A stretch of 28,270 bases of DNA from Neisseriaceae bacterium (GCA_017446355.1 JAFSQZ010000057.1:1-28270); one strand, 5' to 3'. Counted from the first letter of the stretch, positions 6,990 to 14,481 are shown. Notes: generated from the letters alone by a model not told the origin. Numbers and translations are program-made.

Positions 6990-7057
6990 CTTTTGTAAAA
7001 CAACAAATAAAAGCTTCGCTCCACTTTATAAAACGCAAACAACACGTTTTACAAAAG
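6990..7057. repeat. 12-bp inverted repeat upstream of the TRIC gene
   Basis: CTTTTGTAAAAC (6990-7001) and GTTTTACAAAAG (7046-7057), 44 bp apart and in the leader of the next gene. It could be a hairpin or a regulator site; nothing in the sequence decides this. Confidence 0.6.
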
Positions 7058-7086
7058 TTTCTGACCTAAAAAGGCGAAGGTAAAAT

Positions 7087-7734
7087 ATGATACAGCTCAA
7101 TCATGATGCACTAACTGCAAACAATATTATTTATCTACTTGATTTAGTAGGTGTTTTCGCGTGCAGTGCTGCTGCCAGTTTATTGGCGAAACGCTTACAA
7201 TTTGATGTTTTGGGTGCAATAATGATTTCTTTTGTTGGCAGTGTTGGTGGTGGCACTTTACGCGATTTATTATTAAATCGGCACCCTATTTATTGGTTGT
7301 ACGACTTAAATTATTTATATCTCATTATCACCGTCAGTGTTTTTATCTTAATTTTTTATCATTACTTTGAGCGTCTAGACAGCGTGATTCGTTGGTTTGA
7401 TGCAGTAGGTTTAGCAGCATTTACAGTGATAGGTGTTGAAGCCGCATTAAGTCGCGGTATGCAAATGCCCATCGTCATTCTAATGGGCGTATTCACAGCA
7501 GTTGTTGGCGGTGTTTTACGCGACATTATTTGTCGGCAAATTCCACTGGTCTTACAAAAAGAAATTTACATCACAGCATCAGTATTAGGCAGTTTATATT
7601 ATTTAGCATTACTTCATACCAGCGTCAGTCCGTGGTTACGCAGCATCAGCACGATTATTTTAATTTTTTCGGTACGAATGTTAGCCGTATACCGTCAATG
7701 GAATTTACCCAACATCACTTTAAAACGGCGATAA
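7087..7734 (+). CDS. TRIC-family (YicG/UPF0126) membrane protein
   Basis: 215 aa, mostly hydrophobic. Two related halves each carry the family glycine motif: SVGGGTLRDLLL at about 53-64 and VVGGVLRDIICR at about 139-150. These belong to the bacterial TRIC (trimeric intracellular cation) channel family. About seven membrane segments are expected. The physiological role in bacteria is not well defined; K+ or general cation flux is the family expectation. It has a good ribosome site (GGCGAAGG). The gene is followed after 26 bp by tcdA on the same strand, with a DUS between. Confidence 0.88.
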   Translation: MIQLNHDALTANNIIYLLDLVGVFACSAAASLLAKRLQFDVLGAIMISFVGSVGGGTLRDLLLNRHPIYWLYDLNYLYLIITVSVFILIFYHYFERLDSVIRWFDAVGLAAFTVIGVEAALSRGMQMPIVILMGVFTAVVGGVLRDIICRQIPLVLQKEIYITASVLGSLYYLALLHTSVSPWLRSISTIILIFSVRMLAVYRQWNLPNITLKRR

Positions 7735-7736
7735 CA

Positions 7737-7752
7737 TTCAGGCAGCCTGAAA
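7737..7752. repeat. DNA uptake sequence that also provides the tcdA ribosome site region
   Basis: TTCAGGCAGCCTGAAA. The following bases (CTGAAAGGA) form a Shine-Dalgarno sequence about 6-8 bases before the tcdA ATG. Confidence 0.9.
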
Positions 7753-7760
7753 GGAAAACT

Positions 7761-8540
7761 ATGAATGAAGATATAAACCGTCGCTTTGCAGGCATTGCGC
7801 GACTTTATGGCACACACGGTTTAAATGCCTTACAAAACGCGCATATTACTGTTGTAGGCGTTGGCGGTGTTGGTTCTTGGGCAGTAGAAGCACTTGCGCG
7901 AAGCGGTGTAGGCAAACTCACTTTAATTGACTTGGACAACATCGCGCCATCTAATGTCAACCGCCAACTGATTGCACTGACACCTGATTTTGGCAAAGCA
8001 AAGGTTACAGCCTTACGAGAACGCATTGCGCTGATTAACCCAGCGTGTCAAGTAATTGAAATTGAAGAATTTGTAGACGAAGACAATTTAAGCACGCTAT
8101 TTGCCAAACCAATGGATTTCGTGATTGATGCAATTGACCAAGTACGCATCAAAGCAGCGATGGCAAATTATTTTGTACGCAACAAACAAGCTTTCATAAT
8201 GAGTGGTGGCGCAGGTGGTCAACGCAACCCTGCGCTGATTCAAAGCTGTGATTTAAGTCAAACCAAACAAGACGCACTGTTAGCAAACGTGCGCCACCGT
8301 CTACGCAAACATTATGGCTTTGCCAAAAATGGCAACAAAATGCGTGTTCCCTGTATTTTTTCCAGTGAACCAATAACACCACCACAAACTCAAGAAACCT
8401 GCGAACATTCAGGCAGCCTGAATGCGCCACAAGGCTTATCTTGTGCAGGTTACGGCGCAAGTATGTTAGTAACCGCATCTTTTGGTTTACACTGTGCCAC
8501 CGCAGCCATTGAACACATTATGAAACGCGCCAAGCCTTAA
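7761..8540 (+). CDS. tcdA: tRNA threonylcarbamoyladenosine dehydratase TcdA
   Basis: 259 aa from MNEDINRRFAGIARLYG; the frame is open further upstream but that part overlaps the TRIC gene. TcdA is an E1-like (ThiF/MoeB superfamily) enzyme that uses ATP to cyclise t6A37 to ct6A in tRNAs reading ANN codons. The nucleotide-binding loop is VVGVGGVGSWAVEALARSG at about 30-48, followed by LIDLDNIAPSNVNRQ and VIDAIDQVRIK. A palindromic DUS at 8408-8422 encodes HSGSLN. The 3' end overlaps the convergent dsbB gene by 23 bp. Confidence 0.93.
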   Translation: MNEDINRRFAGIARLYGTHGLNALQNAHITVVGVGGVGSWAVEALARSGVGKLTLIDLDNIAPSNVNRQLIALTPDFGKAKVTALRERIALINPACQVIEIEEFVDEDNLSTLFAKPMDFVIDAIDQVRIKAAMANYFVRNKQAFIMSGGAGGQRNPALIQSCDLSQTKQDALLANVRHRLRKHYGFAKNGNKMRVPCIFSSEPITPPQTQETCEHSGSLNAPQGLSCAGYGASMLVTASFGLHCATAAIEHIMKRAKP

Positions 8541-9036
8541 AGTATGCCCAAACCAATAACAACAACACCAATGAAAAAAACAGCATACTCCACATCGGCA
8601 AAGACACACCCAACACTTTATACACTTCACCACACGCGCCAGAACCACGAATAAACCATTCATAATAATCAAACAAAGGCATATTACGCCAACGAAACGT
8701 CCAAGGCGCACCACAAGGCGGTTGCAAATGCAAAGGCAAGCTTTGCAAATAAAGCTGCTTCACCGCAATCACCAAACCAAACACCGCAGGCGCAGCCACC
8801 AACAACACTGCCAACGTTCTTCCCCAAAACGAACGAGGCAACAACAAAGCCAACAAGCCCAATACCGCCACGCCACCCAAAGCCATACGTTGTTGAATAC
8901 ACATCACACAAGGATTCATACCCAAAACATATTGCGCAAACAAAGAACTGCCCACACCAACAAAGCCAAGCAATGTAACCAACCACAACACCTTGCGGAA
9001 AATTAAATTTTTATCATTATGCTGAAAAAGCAACAT
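8518..9036 (-). CDS. dsbB: Disulfide bond formation protein DsbB
   Basis: 172 aa with four membrane helices. It reoxidises periplasmic DsbA and passes electrons to quinones. Both cysteine pairs are present: Cys43-V-M-Cys46 after the first helix and Cys108/Cys135 in the second periplasmic loop (PPCGAPW ... GSGACGE). Length is normal for the family. Its last 23 bases overlap the end of tcdA on the other strand. A weak ribosome site precedes the ATG. Confidence 0.95.
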   Translation of the reverse strand: MLLFQHNDKNLIFRKVLWLVTLLGFVGVGSSLFAQYVLGMNPCVMCIQQRMALGGVAVLGLLALLLPRSFWGRTLAVLLVAAPAVFGLVIAVKQLYLQSLPLHLQPPCGAPWTFRWRNMPLFDYYEWFIRGSGACGEVYKVLGVSLPMWSMLFFSLVLLLLVWAYFKAWRVS

Positions 9037-9077
9037 ACCAAACTTTCAAAAAAAGAAACATTATATAATTATACCCA

Positions 9078-9092
9078 TTCAGGCTGCCTGAA
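9078..9092. repeat. DNA uptake sequence, palindromic
   Basis: TTCAGGCTGCCTGAA in the 176-bp divergent region between dsbB and nth. A second, one-way copy follows at 9145-9156. Confidence 0.95.
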
Positions 9093-9144
9093 AACTTTTT
9101 ATCCATCATAATGAATAAAGTTTTTCAATAGAAAAAATATATTA

Positions 9145-9156
9145 AGGCAGCCTGAA
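9145..9156 (+). repeat. DNA uptake sequence, one-directional AGGCAGCCTGAA
   Basis: It reads only as the Kingella-type 12-mer, since the flank on the left is TTA rather than TTC. With the copy at 9078 it forms a possible stem upstream of nth. Confidence 0.9.
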
Positions 9157-9212
9157 AGCATAAAACATCTCAAAATCTGACATTATTTATTTAAGAAAAT
9201 TTAAGAAACAAA

Positions 9213-9848
9213 ATGAACAAACAAACTCGCCACGAAATATTCACGCGCCTACGCGAACAAAATCCCCACCCAACAACCGAACTCAACTACACCACGCCAT
9301 TTGAACTACTAATCGCCGTCTTACTTTCCGCACAAGCCACCGATATCAGCGTCAACAAAGCCACAGCAACACTTTTTCCACTCGCCAACACAGCGCAAAC
9401 AATGCTGGATTTAGGCATAGAAGAAATAATGCGCCACACCAAAAGCATCGGTTTATACAAAACCAAATCCCAACACATTATTCAAACTTGCGAAATCCTT
9501 TTACGTGAACACAACGGCGAAGTACCACAAAATCGTGAAGCATTAGAAAAACTACCAGGTGTTGGACGAAAAACCGCCAACGTCGTATTAAACACCGCAT
9601 TCAGGCAGCCAGTTATCGCAGTAGACACCCACATTTTTCGCGTTGCCAACCGCACCAAAATCGCCACAGGCAAAAATGTACGCGAAGTAGAAGACAAACT
9701 CATAAAAGTCATACCCAAAGAATTTTTATTAGATGCGCATCACTGGCTTATTTTACACGGTCGCTACACTTGCAAAGCACAAAAACCACAGTGTCAAACC
9801 TGTATTATTTGCGATTTATGTGAATTTGGTGGCAAAACAAACATCTAA
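9213..9848 (+). CDS. nth: Endonuclease III (DNA glycosylase/AP lyase)
   Basis: 211 aa. It removes oxidised pyrimidines in base excision repair. The helix-hairpin-helix LPGVGRKTANVV (about 114-125) includes catalytic Lys120, and Asp138 lies in VIAVDTHIFRVANR. The C-terminal 4Fe-4S cluster has Cys187-X6-Cys194-X2-Cys197-X5-Cys203, exactly the family spacing. Length equals the Escherichia coli enzyme. The FRQP stretch (near 9600) comes from a partial DUS. No strong ribosome site is visible before the ATG. Confidence 0.96.
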   Translation: MNKQTRHEIFTRLREQNPHPTTELNYTTPFELLIAVLLSAQATDISVNKATATLFPLANTAQTMLDLGIEEIMRHTKSIGLYKTKSQHIIQTCEILLREHNGEVPQNREALEKLPGVGRKTANVVLNTAFRQPVIAVDTHIFRVANRTKIATGKNVREVEDKLIKVIPKEFLLDAHHWLILHGRYTCKAQKPQCQTCIICDLCEFGGKTNI

Positions 9849-9862
9849 AACACATTATTTAC

Positions 9863-9891
9863 TTGATTTAAAAACAATAATTAGCGATAAT
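9863..9891 (+). promoter_or_regulatory. Predicted sigma-70 promoter for ihfA
   Basis: TTGATT (9863-9868), a 17-bp spacer, GATAAT (9886-9891), about 30 bases before the ihfA start. Confidence 0.5.
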
Positions 9892-9922
9892 CTCGCTCTT
9901 GTTTGAAACAAAGGTTAAAAAT

Positions 9923-10228
9923 ATGACTCTTACAAAAGCAGAATTAGCTGATATTTTGGTTGAAAAAGTAAGCAGCGTAAGCAAAAACGATGCAAAAGAA
10001 ATCGTAGAACTATTTTTTGAAGAAGTCCGCGCAACATTAGAGCGTGGCGAAGAAATTAAAATTTCAGGTTTTGGCAACTTCCAATTACGCGACAAACCAC
10101 AACGACCTGGACGCAATCCCAAAACAGGCATCGCCGTCCCCATTAGCGCACGTCGCGTCGTAACATTCCACGCCAGCCAAAAACTCAAAGGTATGGTAGA
10201 ACATTATTACGACAAAAAACGCAAATAA
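9923..10228 (+). CDS. ihfA: Integration host factor alpha subunit
   Basis: 101 aa from MTLTKAELADILVEKV, with a plausible AAAGG upstream; a longer frame from 9899 is less likely. It belongs to the HU/IHF family of DNA-bending proteins. GFGNFQLRDKPQRPGRNPKT (about 46-65), including the DNA-inserting Pro in the beta arm, and the ISARRVVTFHASQKLK tail mark the alpha subunit. It pairs with IhfB, which is not in this window. In many Gammaproteobacteria ihfA follows pheT; here it stands after nth with its own likely promoter, and a tRNA-Pro follows. Confidence 0.93.
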   Translation: MTLTKAELADILVEKVSSVSKNDAKEIVELFFEEVRATLERGEEIKISGFGNFQLRDKPQRPGRNPKTGIAVPISARRVVTFHASQKLKGMVEHYYDKKRK

Positions 10229-10253
10229 CATCCCTCAATTCAACACAGAAAAC

Positions 10254-10282
10254 TTGCCATAAAATCCGAATAAAACTATAAT
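10254..10282 (+). promoter_or_regulatory. Predicted promoter for tRNA-Pro
   Basis: TTGCCA (10254-10259), a 17-bp spacer, TATAAT (10277-10282), 13 bases before the tRNA. Confidence 0.75.
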
Positions 10283-10295
10283 TCACACTCTTTAT

Positions 10296-10372
10296 CGGAG
10301 TGTAGCGCAGCCTGGTAGCGCACTTGCATGGGGTGCAAGGGGTCGAAGGTTCGAATCCTTTCACTCCGACCA
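10296..10372 (+). tRNA. tRNA-Pro (anticodon GGG)
   Basis: A 77-nt cloverleaf with encoded CCA. The acceptor arms CGGAGTG and CACTCCG pair fully. The anticodon stem CTTGC/GCAAG encloses loop ATGGGGT, giving GGG. The T arm has GGTTCGAATCC. It reads codons CCC and CCU. Confidence 0.96.
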
Positions 10373-10380
10373 AAAACTTC

Positions 10381-10416
10381 AAGAGCTTAACTTCTTAATC
10401 AGTTAAGCTCTTTTTT
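10381..10416 (+). terminator. Rho-independent terminator after tRNA-Pro
   Basis: A 12-bp stem AAGAGCTTAACT / AGTTAAGCTCTT (10381-10392 and 10401-10412) followed by T residues. Confidence 0.92.
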
Positions 10417-10544
10417 ACAAGCATCTTTTCCCTCATCATTATTCTAAACAATCAGCAAAAAACTTGAAAAACAAAAAAATTAGCGAACACAAAGCGCAAC
10501 TTATAGCAAACGTAGAGTGAGCATAAAAAGCCCACGCGGTAGCA

Positions 10545-10559
10545 TTCAGGCTGCCTGAA
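10545..10559. repeat. DNA uptake sequence, palindromic
   Basis: TTCAGGCTGCCTGAA, just upstream of the IS30-family remnant. I see no gene in 10417-10589. Confidence 0.93.
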
Positions 10560-10589
10560 AGCTTTGCAAAACCTATTACTAAAAAATGA

Positions 10590-11119
10590 AACACCGTAGA
10601 TACTGTGTTAGGCAAACAAGGTGGAGCGTGTTTATTAACAGTTGTTTGTCGCAAAAGTCGTTTTAGCTTCGCTTACACTTCGCAGAAACTCAGTTTTGAC
10701 TTTGTCAAAACTTCGTTTTCTTTTAGTGAAGAAACTTAAAAGGAAAACAGCAAGTTGCGTTATTGAAGCGTTAATTGAATTGTTATCCAATGTTCCATTG
10801 CATTCAATTACGCCTGATAGGGTAAGGAATTTGCCAAACACGCCGAAGTAAGCAAGGTGTTGGGTGTGGAATTTTATTTTCCCGAAGCAGGACAACCATG
10901 CAACGAGAAATAAATGAAAATACAAACAGTTTATTACGTGAATATTTCCCTAAATACAAGGAGTTAGAACAATGGAGCGATGAATTTATTCAGTTTGTGG
11001 TTGATAAAATTAACAATCAACCAAGAAAGTGCTTGGACTGGCAAACGCCTTACGAAGTCTTCTTCGGAAATGTTGCACTTGGTTTGACAAAGTTTAAATC
11101 AAAAAACTTCTTCGTTTAA
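10590..11119 (+). pseudogene. IS30-family transposase remnant, several frameshifts and a 55-bp insertion
   Basis: Pieces of one protein appear in three frames: VDTVLGKQGGACLLTVVCRK (ending SRF at 10664); RFLLVKKLKRKTASCVIEAL then IELLSNVPLHSITPD (10714-10818); GKEFAKHAEVSKVLGVEFYF then PEAGQP (to about 10897); and QREINENTNSLLREYFPK to the stop at 11119. In order these match the IS30 DDE domain: D in DTV, D in TPD(N)G and E in NENTN, then NNQPRKCLDWQTPYEVF. Single bases seem lost near 10820 (in the expected DNGKEF) and near 10899 (the expected Trp codon TGG is TG). A 55-bp insertion lies between two TCGTTTT copies. The N-terminal helix-turn-helix region is missing. Family is recognised from motifs; the exact IS name is not. 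Confidence 0.8.
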
Positions 11120-11160
11120 CAACAAGCTTTACAGAAGATTTTTATAAGAATTAATCTCAT

Positions 11161-11201
11161 ACAAAAAAATAAAGTCTCACTAAAAATAGCAAGACTTTAT
11201 T
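11161..11201 (-). terminator. Terminator after the tRNA-Arg/tRNA-Glu pair
   Basis: On minus, AATAAAGTCT / AGACTTTATT arms (11192-11201 and 11168-11177) are followed by a run of T (A run at 11163-11169 on plus). Confidence 0.85.
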
Positions 11202-11208
11202 GATAAAC

Positions 11209-11283
11209 TGGCACGCCCAGGGGGAATCGAACCCCCGTTACCGCCGTGAAAGGGCGATGTCCTAACCGCTAGACGATGGGCGC
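11209..11283 (-). tRNA. tRNA-Glu (anticodon TTC)
   Basis: 75 nt on the minus strand with encoded CCA. The acceptor arms GCGCCCA and TGGGCGT pair (one G-T). The anticodon stem/loop is CCGCC-type arms around CTTTCAC, giving TTC. The D arm has TCTAGCGGTTAGGAC and the T arm GGTTCGATTCC. Confidence 0.95.
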
Positions 11284-11297
11284 ATATTTTTTCTTTC

Positions 11298-11374
11298 TGG
11301 CGCACCCGGAGCGATTCGAACGCCCGACCCTCTGGTTCGTAGCCAGATACTCTATCCAACTGAGCTACGGGTGC
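11298..11374 (-). tRNA. tRNA-Arg (anticodon ACG)
   Basis: 77 nt on the minus strand with encoded CCA. The acceptor arms GCACCCG and CGGGTGC pair fully. The anticodon stem CTGG/CCAG closes around CTACGAA, giving ACG (A34 normally edited to inosine by TadA). It is 14 bp upstream of tRNA-Glu and shares its promoter. Confidence 0.95.
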
Positions 11375-11406
11375 ATATCGCAACTTAATTGCGTCAGAAA
11401 CGGTGT

Positions 11407-11434
11407 ATTATACGCAATAATCATAAACCGTCAA
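11407..11434 (-). promoter_or_regulatory. Predicted promoter for the tRNA-Arg/tRNA-Glu unit
   Basis: On minus: TTGACG (11429-11434), a 16-bp spacer, TATAAT (11407-11412). No gene is seen between the tRNAs and waaA (11435-11541). Confidence 0.75.
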
Positions 11435-11541
11435 TATTTTTTATCTTTTGTTTTTTTACCCCATTGTTTTCAAAACAATTTACTTTAACTTATTTCCAAA
11501 TTATTTAGCCATTGTCTTAAACGTAAGCAAAAAATATCACG

Positions 11542-12816
11542 CTATTTATTTACATTGGTTTGAATTTTAGCAACAATAGCTGCCGCCATTCTTTCACTTG
11601 CGCCTTGATGTTGCGCGATAAATTGGGTGGTATTTTGTACCATTTGTTGATAATGTTCAGGCTGACTGAACCATTGTTGTACAGTTTGCACTAATTCATC
11701 AGCTGTATGGATTTGTTTAGCTGCATTTGCTTGTAATGCACCTTCACAGGCAGCCTGAAAATTATAAGTGGAAAAACCAAATAAAACAGGCTTGCCACAA
11801 GAAAGTGGTTCAATAATGTTTTGACAGCCTGTATCCACTAAACTTCCACCAACAAAAGCTATGTCAGCAAGTAAATAGTAAGCAAATAACTCACCCATAC
11901 TATCGCCAATCCAAACTTGTGTTTCAGGCAGCACTTTTTGATTGTCGCTACGTTTTTGCACACGCAAACCAAGTTTTTCTGCCATATCAAAAGCTGCCTG
12001 AAAACGTTCTGGGTGGCGCGGTACGATAATCAGTAAATCTTTTGGTGAGATTTTTTGCTTGACCCACGCTTGTAAAATCAATTCTGCTTCATCTGTGTCG
12101 CTTGTCGCTCGCGTACTGGCCGCAACAAAAACGTGTCGCTCCCCTACTTTCTGCCTGAATTGTTGTGCAAGTTGATATGCTTGTTCTGGCACATGAATAT
12201 CGTATTTAGTATTACCCATAACTTGCGCTTGTTTGATACCAATACTTTGCAAACGCTCCGCATCTACCGATGTTTGCGCATAACAATCCGTTAGGGTTTG
12301 CAAGGCTGGGCGAATTAAGTTAAGGATTTTTTGATAACCTTTTTGTGATTTGGCTGATAAACGTGCATTCGCAAGAAAAAGCGGAATATCTTGTGCGCGA
12401 CACTCGTGAATTAAATTCACCCAAATTTCGGTTTCCATCAATATACCAAAACGCGGTTGATGATCTCGCAAAAATTGCACCACCCAATTTTGACGGTCGT
12501 AAGGCAAATAACGACATTGTGCATTAGGATATAGTTGCTGCGCGGTAGCTCGCCCTGTTGGGGTCATTTGTGTCAATAAAATAGGCACATCAGGAAAATA
12601 TTGTTGCAACGCAGTAATCAAAGGTGCAGCAGCACGCGTTTCTCCAACAGAAACAGCGTGTATCCAAATAGCATTTTTCACCGCTTGTTCATACGGCGCA
12701 CCAAAACGCTCGTCCCAATGTTGTAAATAAGCTGGATTACGACGCGCACGTTTTTTGAGATAGAAAGGAAGTAATGGCGTGAGTAGCCACAATAAAAAAT
12801 GATAAATGATGCGCAT
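11542..12816 (-). CDS. waaA: 3-deoxy-D-manno-octulosonic acid (Kdo) transferase
   Basis: 424 aa, glycosyltransferase family 30. It adds Kdo to lipid IVA at the cytoplasmic face of the inner membrane, the first core step of lipooligosaccharide synthesis. An N-terminal membrane anchor (about 1-21) is followed by the GT30 acceptor domain with AVSVGETRAAAPLI (about 55-68; Glu is the catalytic base in the family) and METEIWVNL. The C-terminal domain binds CMP-Kdo, with VPRHPERF, GDSMGELFAYY, FVGGSL and NIIEPLSCGKPVLFG. A DUS at 11748-11759 encodes FQAAC; two degenerate copies occur at about 11640 and 11987. The upstream sequence holds a degenerate DUS and no clear ribosome site. Confidence 0.95.
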   Translation of the reverse strand: MRIIYHFLLWLLTPLLPFYLKKRARRNPAYLQHWDERFGAPYEQAVKNAIWIHAVSVGETRAAAPLITALQQYFPDVPILLTQMTPTGRATAQQLYPNAQCRYLPYDRQNWVVQFLRDHQPRFGILMETEIWVNLIHECRAQDIPLFLANARLSAKSQKGYQKILNLIRPALQTLTDCYAQTSVDAERLQSIGIKQAQVMGNTKYDIHVPEQAYQLAQQFRQKVGERHVFVAASTRATSDTDEAELILQAWVKQKISPKDLLIIVPRHPERFQAAFDMAEKLGLRVQKRSDNQKVLPETQVWIGDSMGELFAYYLLADIAFVGGSLVDTGCQNIIEPLSCGKPVLFGFSTYNFQAACEGALQANAAKQIHTADELVQTVQQWFSQPEHYQQMVQNTTQFIAQHQGASERMAAAIVAKIQTNVNK

Positions 12817-12845
12817 ATAAGCTGCCTGAAATCAATCAATATTAT

Positions 12846-12880
12846 AAAAACGCTGCCTGAATAATGCAGGCAGCGTTTTT
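12846..12880. terminator. Two-way terminator made of DUS-like arms between azurin and waaA
   Basis: A 14-bp stem AAAAACGCTGCCTG / CAGGCAGCGTTTTT around AATAATG. There are A and T runs on either side, so it could end transcripts from either strand; the azurin gene (minus) is the one that reads into it. The arms contain the DUS core GGCAGC / GCTGCC. Confidence 0.85.
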
Positions 12881-12903
12881 ATTCAACTTAAACGAAGTCA
12901 GTA

Positions 12904-13485
12904 TTAGTCTACTACGTTTACTTTGCCGCTCATTGTGCCAACGTGGCCAGGGAATGAGCAGAAGAACTCATAAGCACCGCCTTTTTCCAATTTAGCAGTA
13001 TCAAAAGTAACGCTGGTTTTTTCACCACCACCAATCAATTTGGTTGCAGCAACTACACGTTCATCATCTTCTTTCACATTGCCACCATTAGCAGCACTGT
13101 CGCCAACGATACCATTTTTGTCTGCTGATTTAGCAATCACAACATTGTGTCCCATTGCAGCAAGTGGCGCAGTACCAACGTGTTCTAAATTAACAGTGAA
13201 TTGACCGCAGCTTGCTTTAACAGTGATTTCTGACAAGTTGTATTTCATTGCGTCATCACCAGTAATATCTACTGAACAATCACCAGCAGCTGGCGCAGCA
13301 GCTTCCGCAGCAGGCGCAGACGCAGACGCAGCTTCAGAAGCAGGAGTAGCTTCAACAGCAGCAGGAGCCTCGGCTGCAGGAGCTTCAGCAGGTGCAGCAG
13401 GTTCTGCAGCAGGTGCAGGAGCTTCACCACCACAAGCAGCCAATGTTAACGCAACAGCACTAATTAAACCCAAATAAGCTTTCAT
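12904..13485 (-). CDS. laz: Lipid-modified azurin (H.8-type outer membrane protein)
   Basis: 193 aa. A lipoprotein signal peptide has lipobox LAAC with Cys18. Residues about 20-67 are an Ala/Glu/Pro-rich repeat (AEAP, AEAPAA) like the neisserial H.8 epitope. Residues about 69-193 form an azurin cupredoxin domain with a Cys70-Cys93 disulfide and copper ligands His113 (MGHNVV), Cys176, His181 and Met185 (FFCSFPGHVGTM). It is probably a surface-attached electron carrier that helps peroxide defence and copper handling, as known for neisserial Laz. The ATG has AGGATAAAAC upstream. The repeat region is less regular than the usual AAEAP array. Confidence 0.94.
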   Translation of the reverse strand: MKAYLGLISAVALTLAACGGEAPAPAAEPAAPAEAPAAEAPAAVEATPASEAASASAPAAEAAAPAAGDCSVDITGDDAMKYNLSEITVKASCGQFTVNLEHVGTAPLAAMGHNVVIAKSADKNGIVGDSAANGGNVKEDDERVVAATKLIGGGEKTSVTFDTAKLEKGGAYEFFCSFPGHVGTMSGKVNVVD

Positions 13486-13579
13486 GTTTTATCCTATTTA
13501 TCAATAACAAACAAAAGCACCGACAAGTACGTCAGCACGAAAAAGCGTATTATGCACTTTCTAAATAAGATTTGTCTTA

Positions 13580-14029
13580 TTATTTGTTTTTTTTACATTT
13601 ATTTACACTTCTCTGGTGTTTTACTAATCCCATCAATGCATTAGCCAGTCTAGATTGATGGGGTAATGACTGCGCAGTTTTCTCAAATGCATTTAAAACA
13701 TCTTGTTTGAATTGAAATGATTCTTTTTCTTTTGTTTTTTCTTGCTTTGGTGAAACTTTGATTTCAATCTTTTGAATTGCGATATCCATCAGTTGAGCAT
13801 TTGCCAGTAATTGAGACGCAAGCATTTTTAAACGTCGCGCCGCCATAGCATTGTTTGCATAAATAAACAAAATATGCTCTTTCACACAAGCTACTTGAAA
13901 ATAAGAATGTAACGATATAGGAACATCTTTTTTTAAAGCAACATCTAATTGTTGCCACTCTTTTGCTTGCTGTAATAATCGCATAACAGGCAACATTTCT
14001 TCGTTTCCAATATAAGATTCAAGTTCCAT
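13580..14029 (-). CDS. DUF721/DciA-like protein
   Basis: 149 aa from the ATG at 14029; the preceding codon is TTG. Residues about 18-95 (LLQQAKEWQQLDVALKKDVP, then VACVKEHILFIYANNAMAAR and LKMLASQLL) fit the DUF721/DciA pattern: a helix, then a short domain with IxxANNAxAARRLKxLAxQLL. DciA loads the replicative helicase in bacteria lacking DnaC/DnaI. The C-terminus is Lys-rich with helical stretches. I am fairly sure of the family but not of a helicase-loading role for this copy. It follows the ribosomal operon terminator with only about 28 bp between. Confidence 0.65.
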   Translation of the reverse strand: MELESYIGNEEMLPVMRLLQQAKEWQQLDVALKKDVPISLHSYFQVACVKEHILFIYANNAMAARRLKMLASQLLANAQLMDIAIQKIEIKVSPKQEKTKEKESFQFKQDVLNAFEKTAQSLPHQSRLANALMGLVKHQRSVNKCKKNK

Positions 14030-14056
14030 CAATTCACCATTCTTCTAGGCAGCATC

Positions 14057-14094
14057 AAAAAAAAAAAAGGAAGTGAACGAACTCACTTCCTTTT
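14057..14094 (-). terminator. Terminator of the spc-alpha ribosomal operon, with a 12-T tail
   Basis: A 12-bp stem AAAAGGAAGTGA / TCACTTCCTTTT (14065-14076 and 14083-14094). On the minus strand it is followed by a 12-base T run (A12 on plus at 14057-14068). The homopolymer is long enough to slip. Confidence 0.92.
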
Positions 14095-14112
14095 CCTTTC
14101 ACGCATTTCAAC

Positions 14113-14481
14113 TTATTCAGCAGCTGCTTTTTCAACCAACTCAACCAATGCCAAAGGTGCATTGTCGCCTTTACGGAAGCCACATTTCAAAATACGAACA
14201 TAGCCACCATTACGTGCAGCGAAACGCACACCTAAATCCCCAAACAATTTAACCACTACATCACGATCACGAGTGCGGTCAAACGCTAAACGGCGATTAG
14301 CTAATGAAGGTTTTTTACCCAAAGTAATCAAGGGTTCAACAACGCGGCGCAATTCTTTTGCTTTTGGCAAAGTTGTTACAATAGTTTCATGTGTCAACAA
14401 CGAATTAGCCATATTGCGCAACATAGCAGCACGATGGCTACTAGTACGATTTAATTTACGGTTACCATGACGATGGCGCAT
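14113..14481 (-). CDS. rplQ: 50S ribosomal protein L17
   Basis: 122 aa. MRHRHGNRKLNRTSSHRAAM is the standard L17 start. L17 sits near the exit of the peptide tunnel in the large subunit. Last gene of the operon, 32 bp after rpoA and directly before the terminator. Confidence 0.98.
   Translation of the reverse strand: MRHRHGNRKLNRTSSHRAAMLRNMANSLLTHETIVTTLPKAKELRRVVEPLITLGKKPSLANRRLAFDRTRDRDVVVKLFGDLGVRFAARNGGYVRILKCGFRKGDNAPLALVELVEKAAAE

Noticed and set aside
8487..8714. Cys-rich antisense ORFs across tcdA and dsbB
   Set aside because: Their cysteines come from reading dsbB and tcdA in the wrong frame. Real genes with full motifs cover the region.
10642..10851. 69-aa plus-strand ORF as a separate small gene
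   Set aside because: Its second half (KKLKRKTASCVIEALIELL) is a fragment of the IS30-family transposase; its first half is the 55-bp insert read through.
13223..13477. Ala/Gly-rich plus-strand ORF over the azurin gene
   Set aside because: Antisense to the low-complexity H.8-like repeat, which keeps other frames open by composition.
13565..13582. AATAAGA-TTTG-TCTTATT inverted repeat as terminator of the DUF721 gene
   Set aside because: No T run follows on the minus strand, and it overlaps the stop codon; it may only be part of the azurin promoter region.
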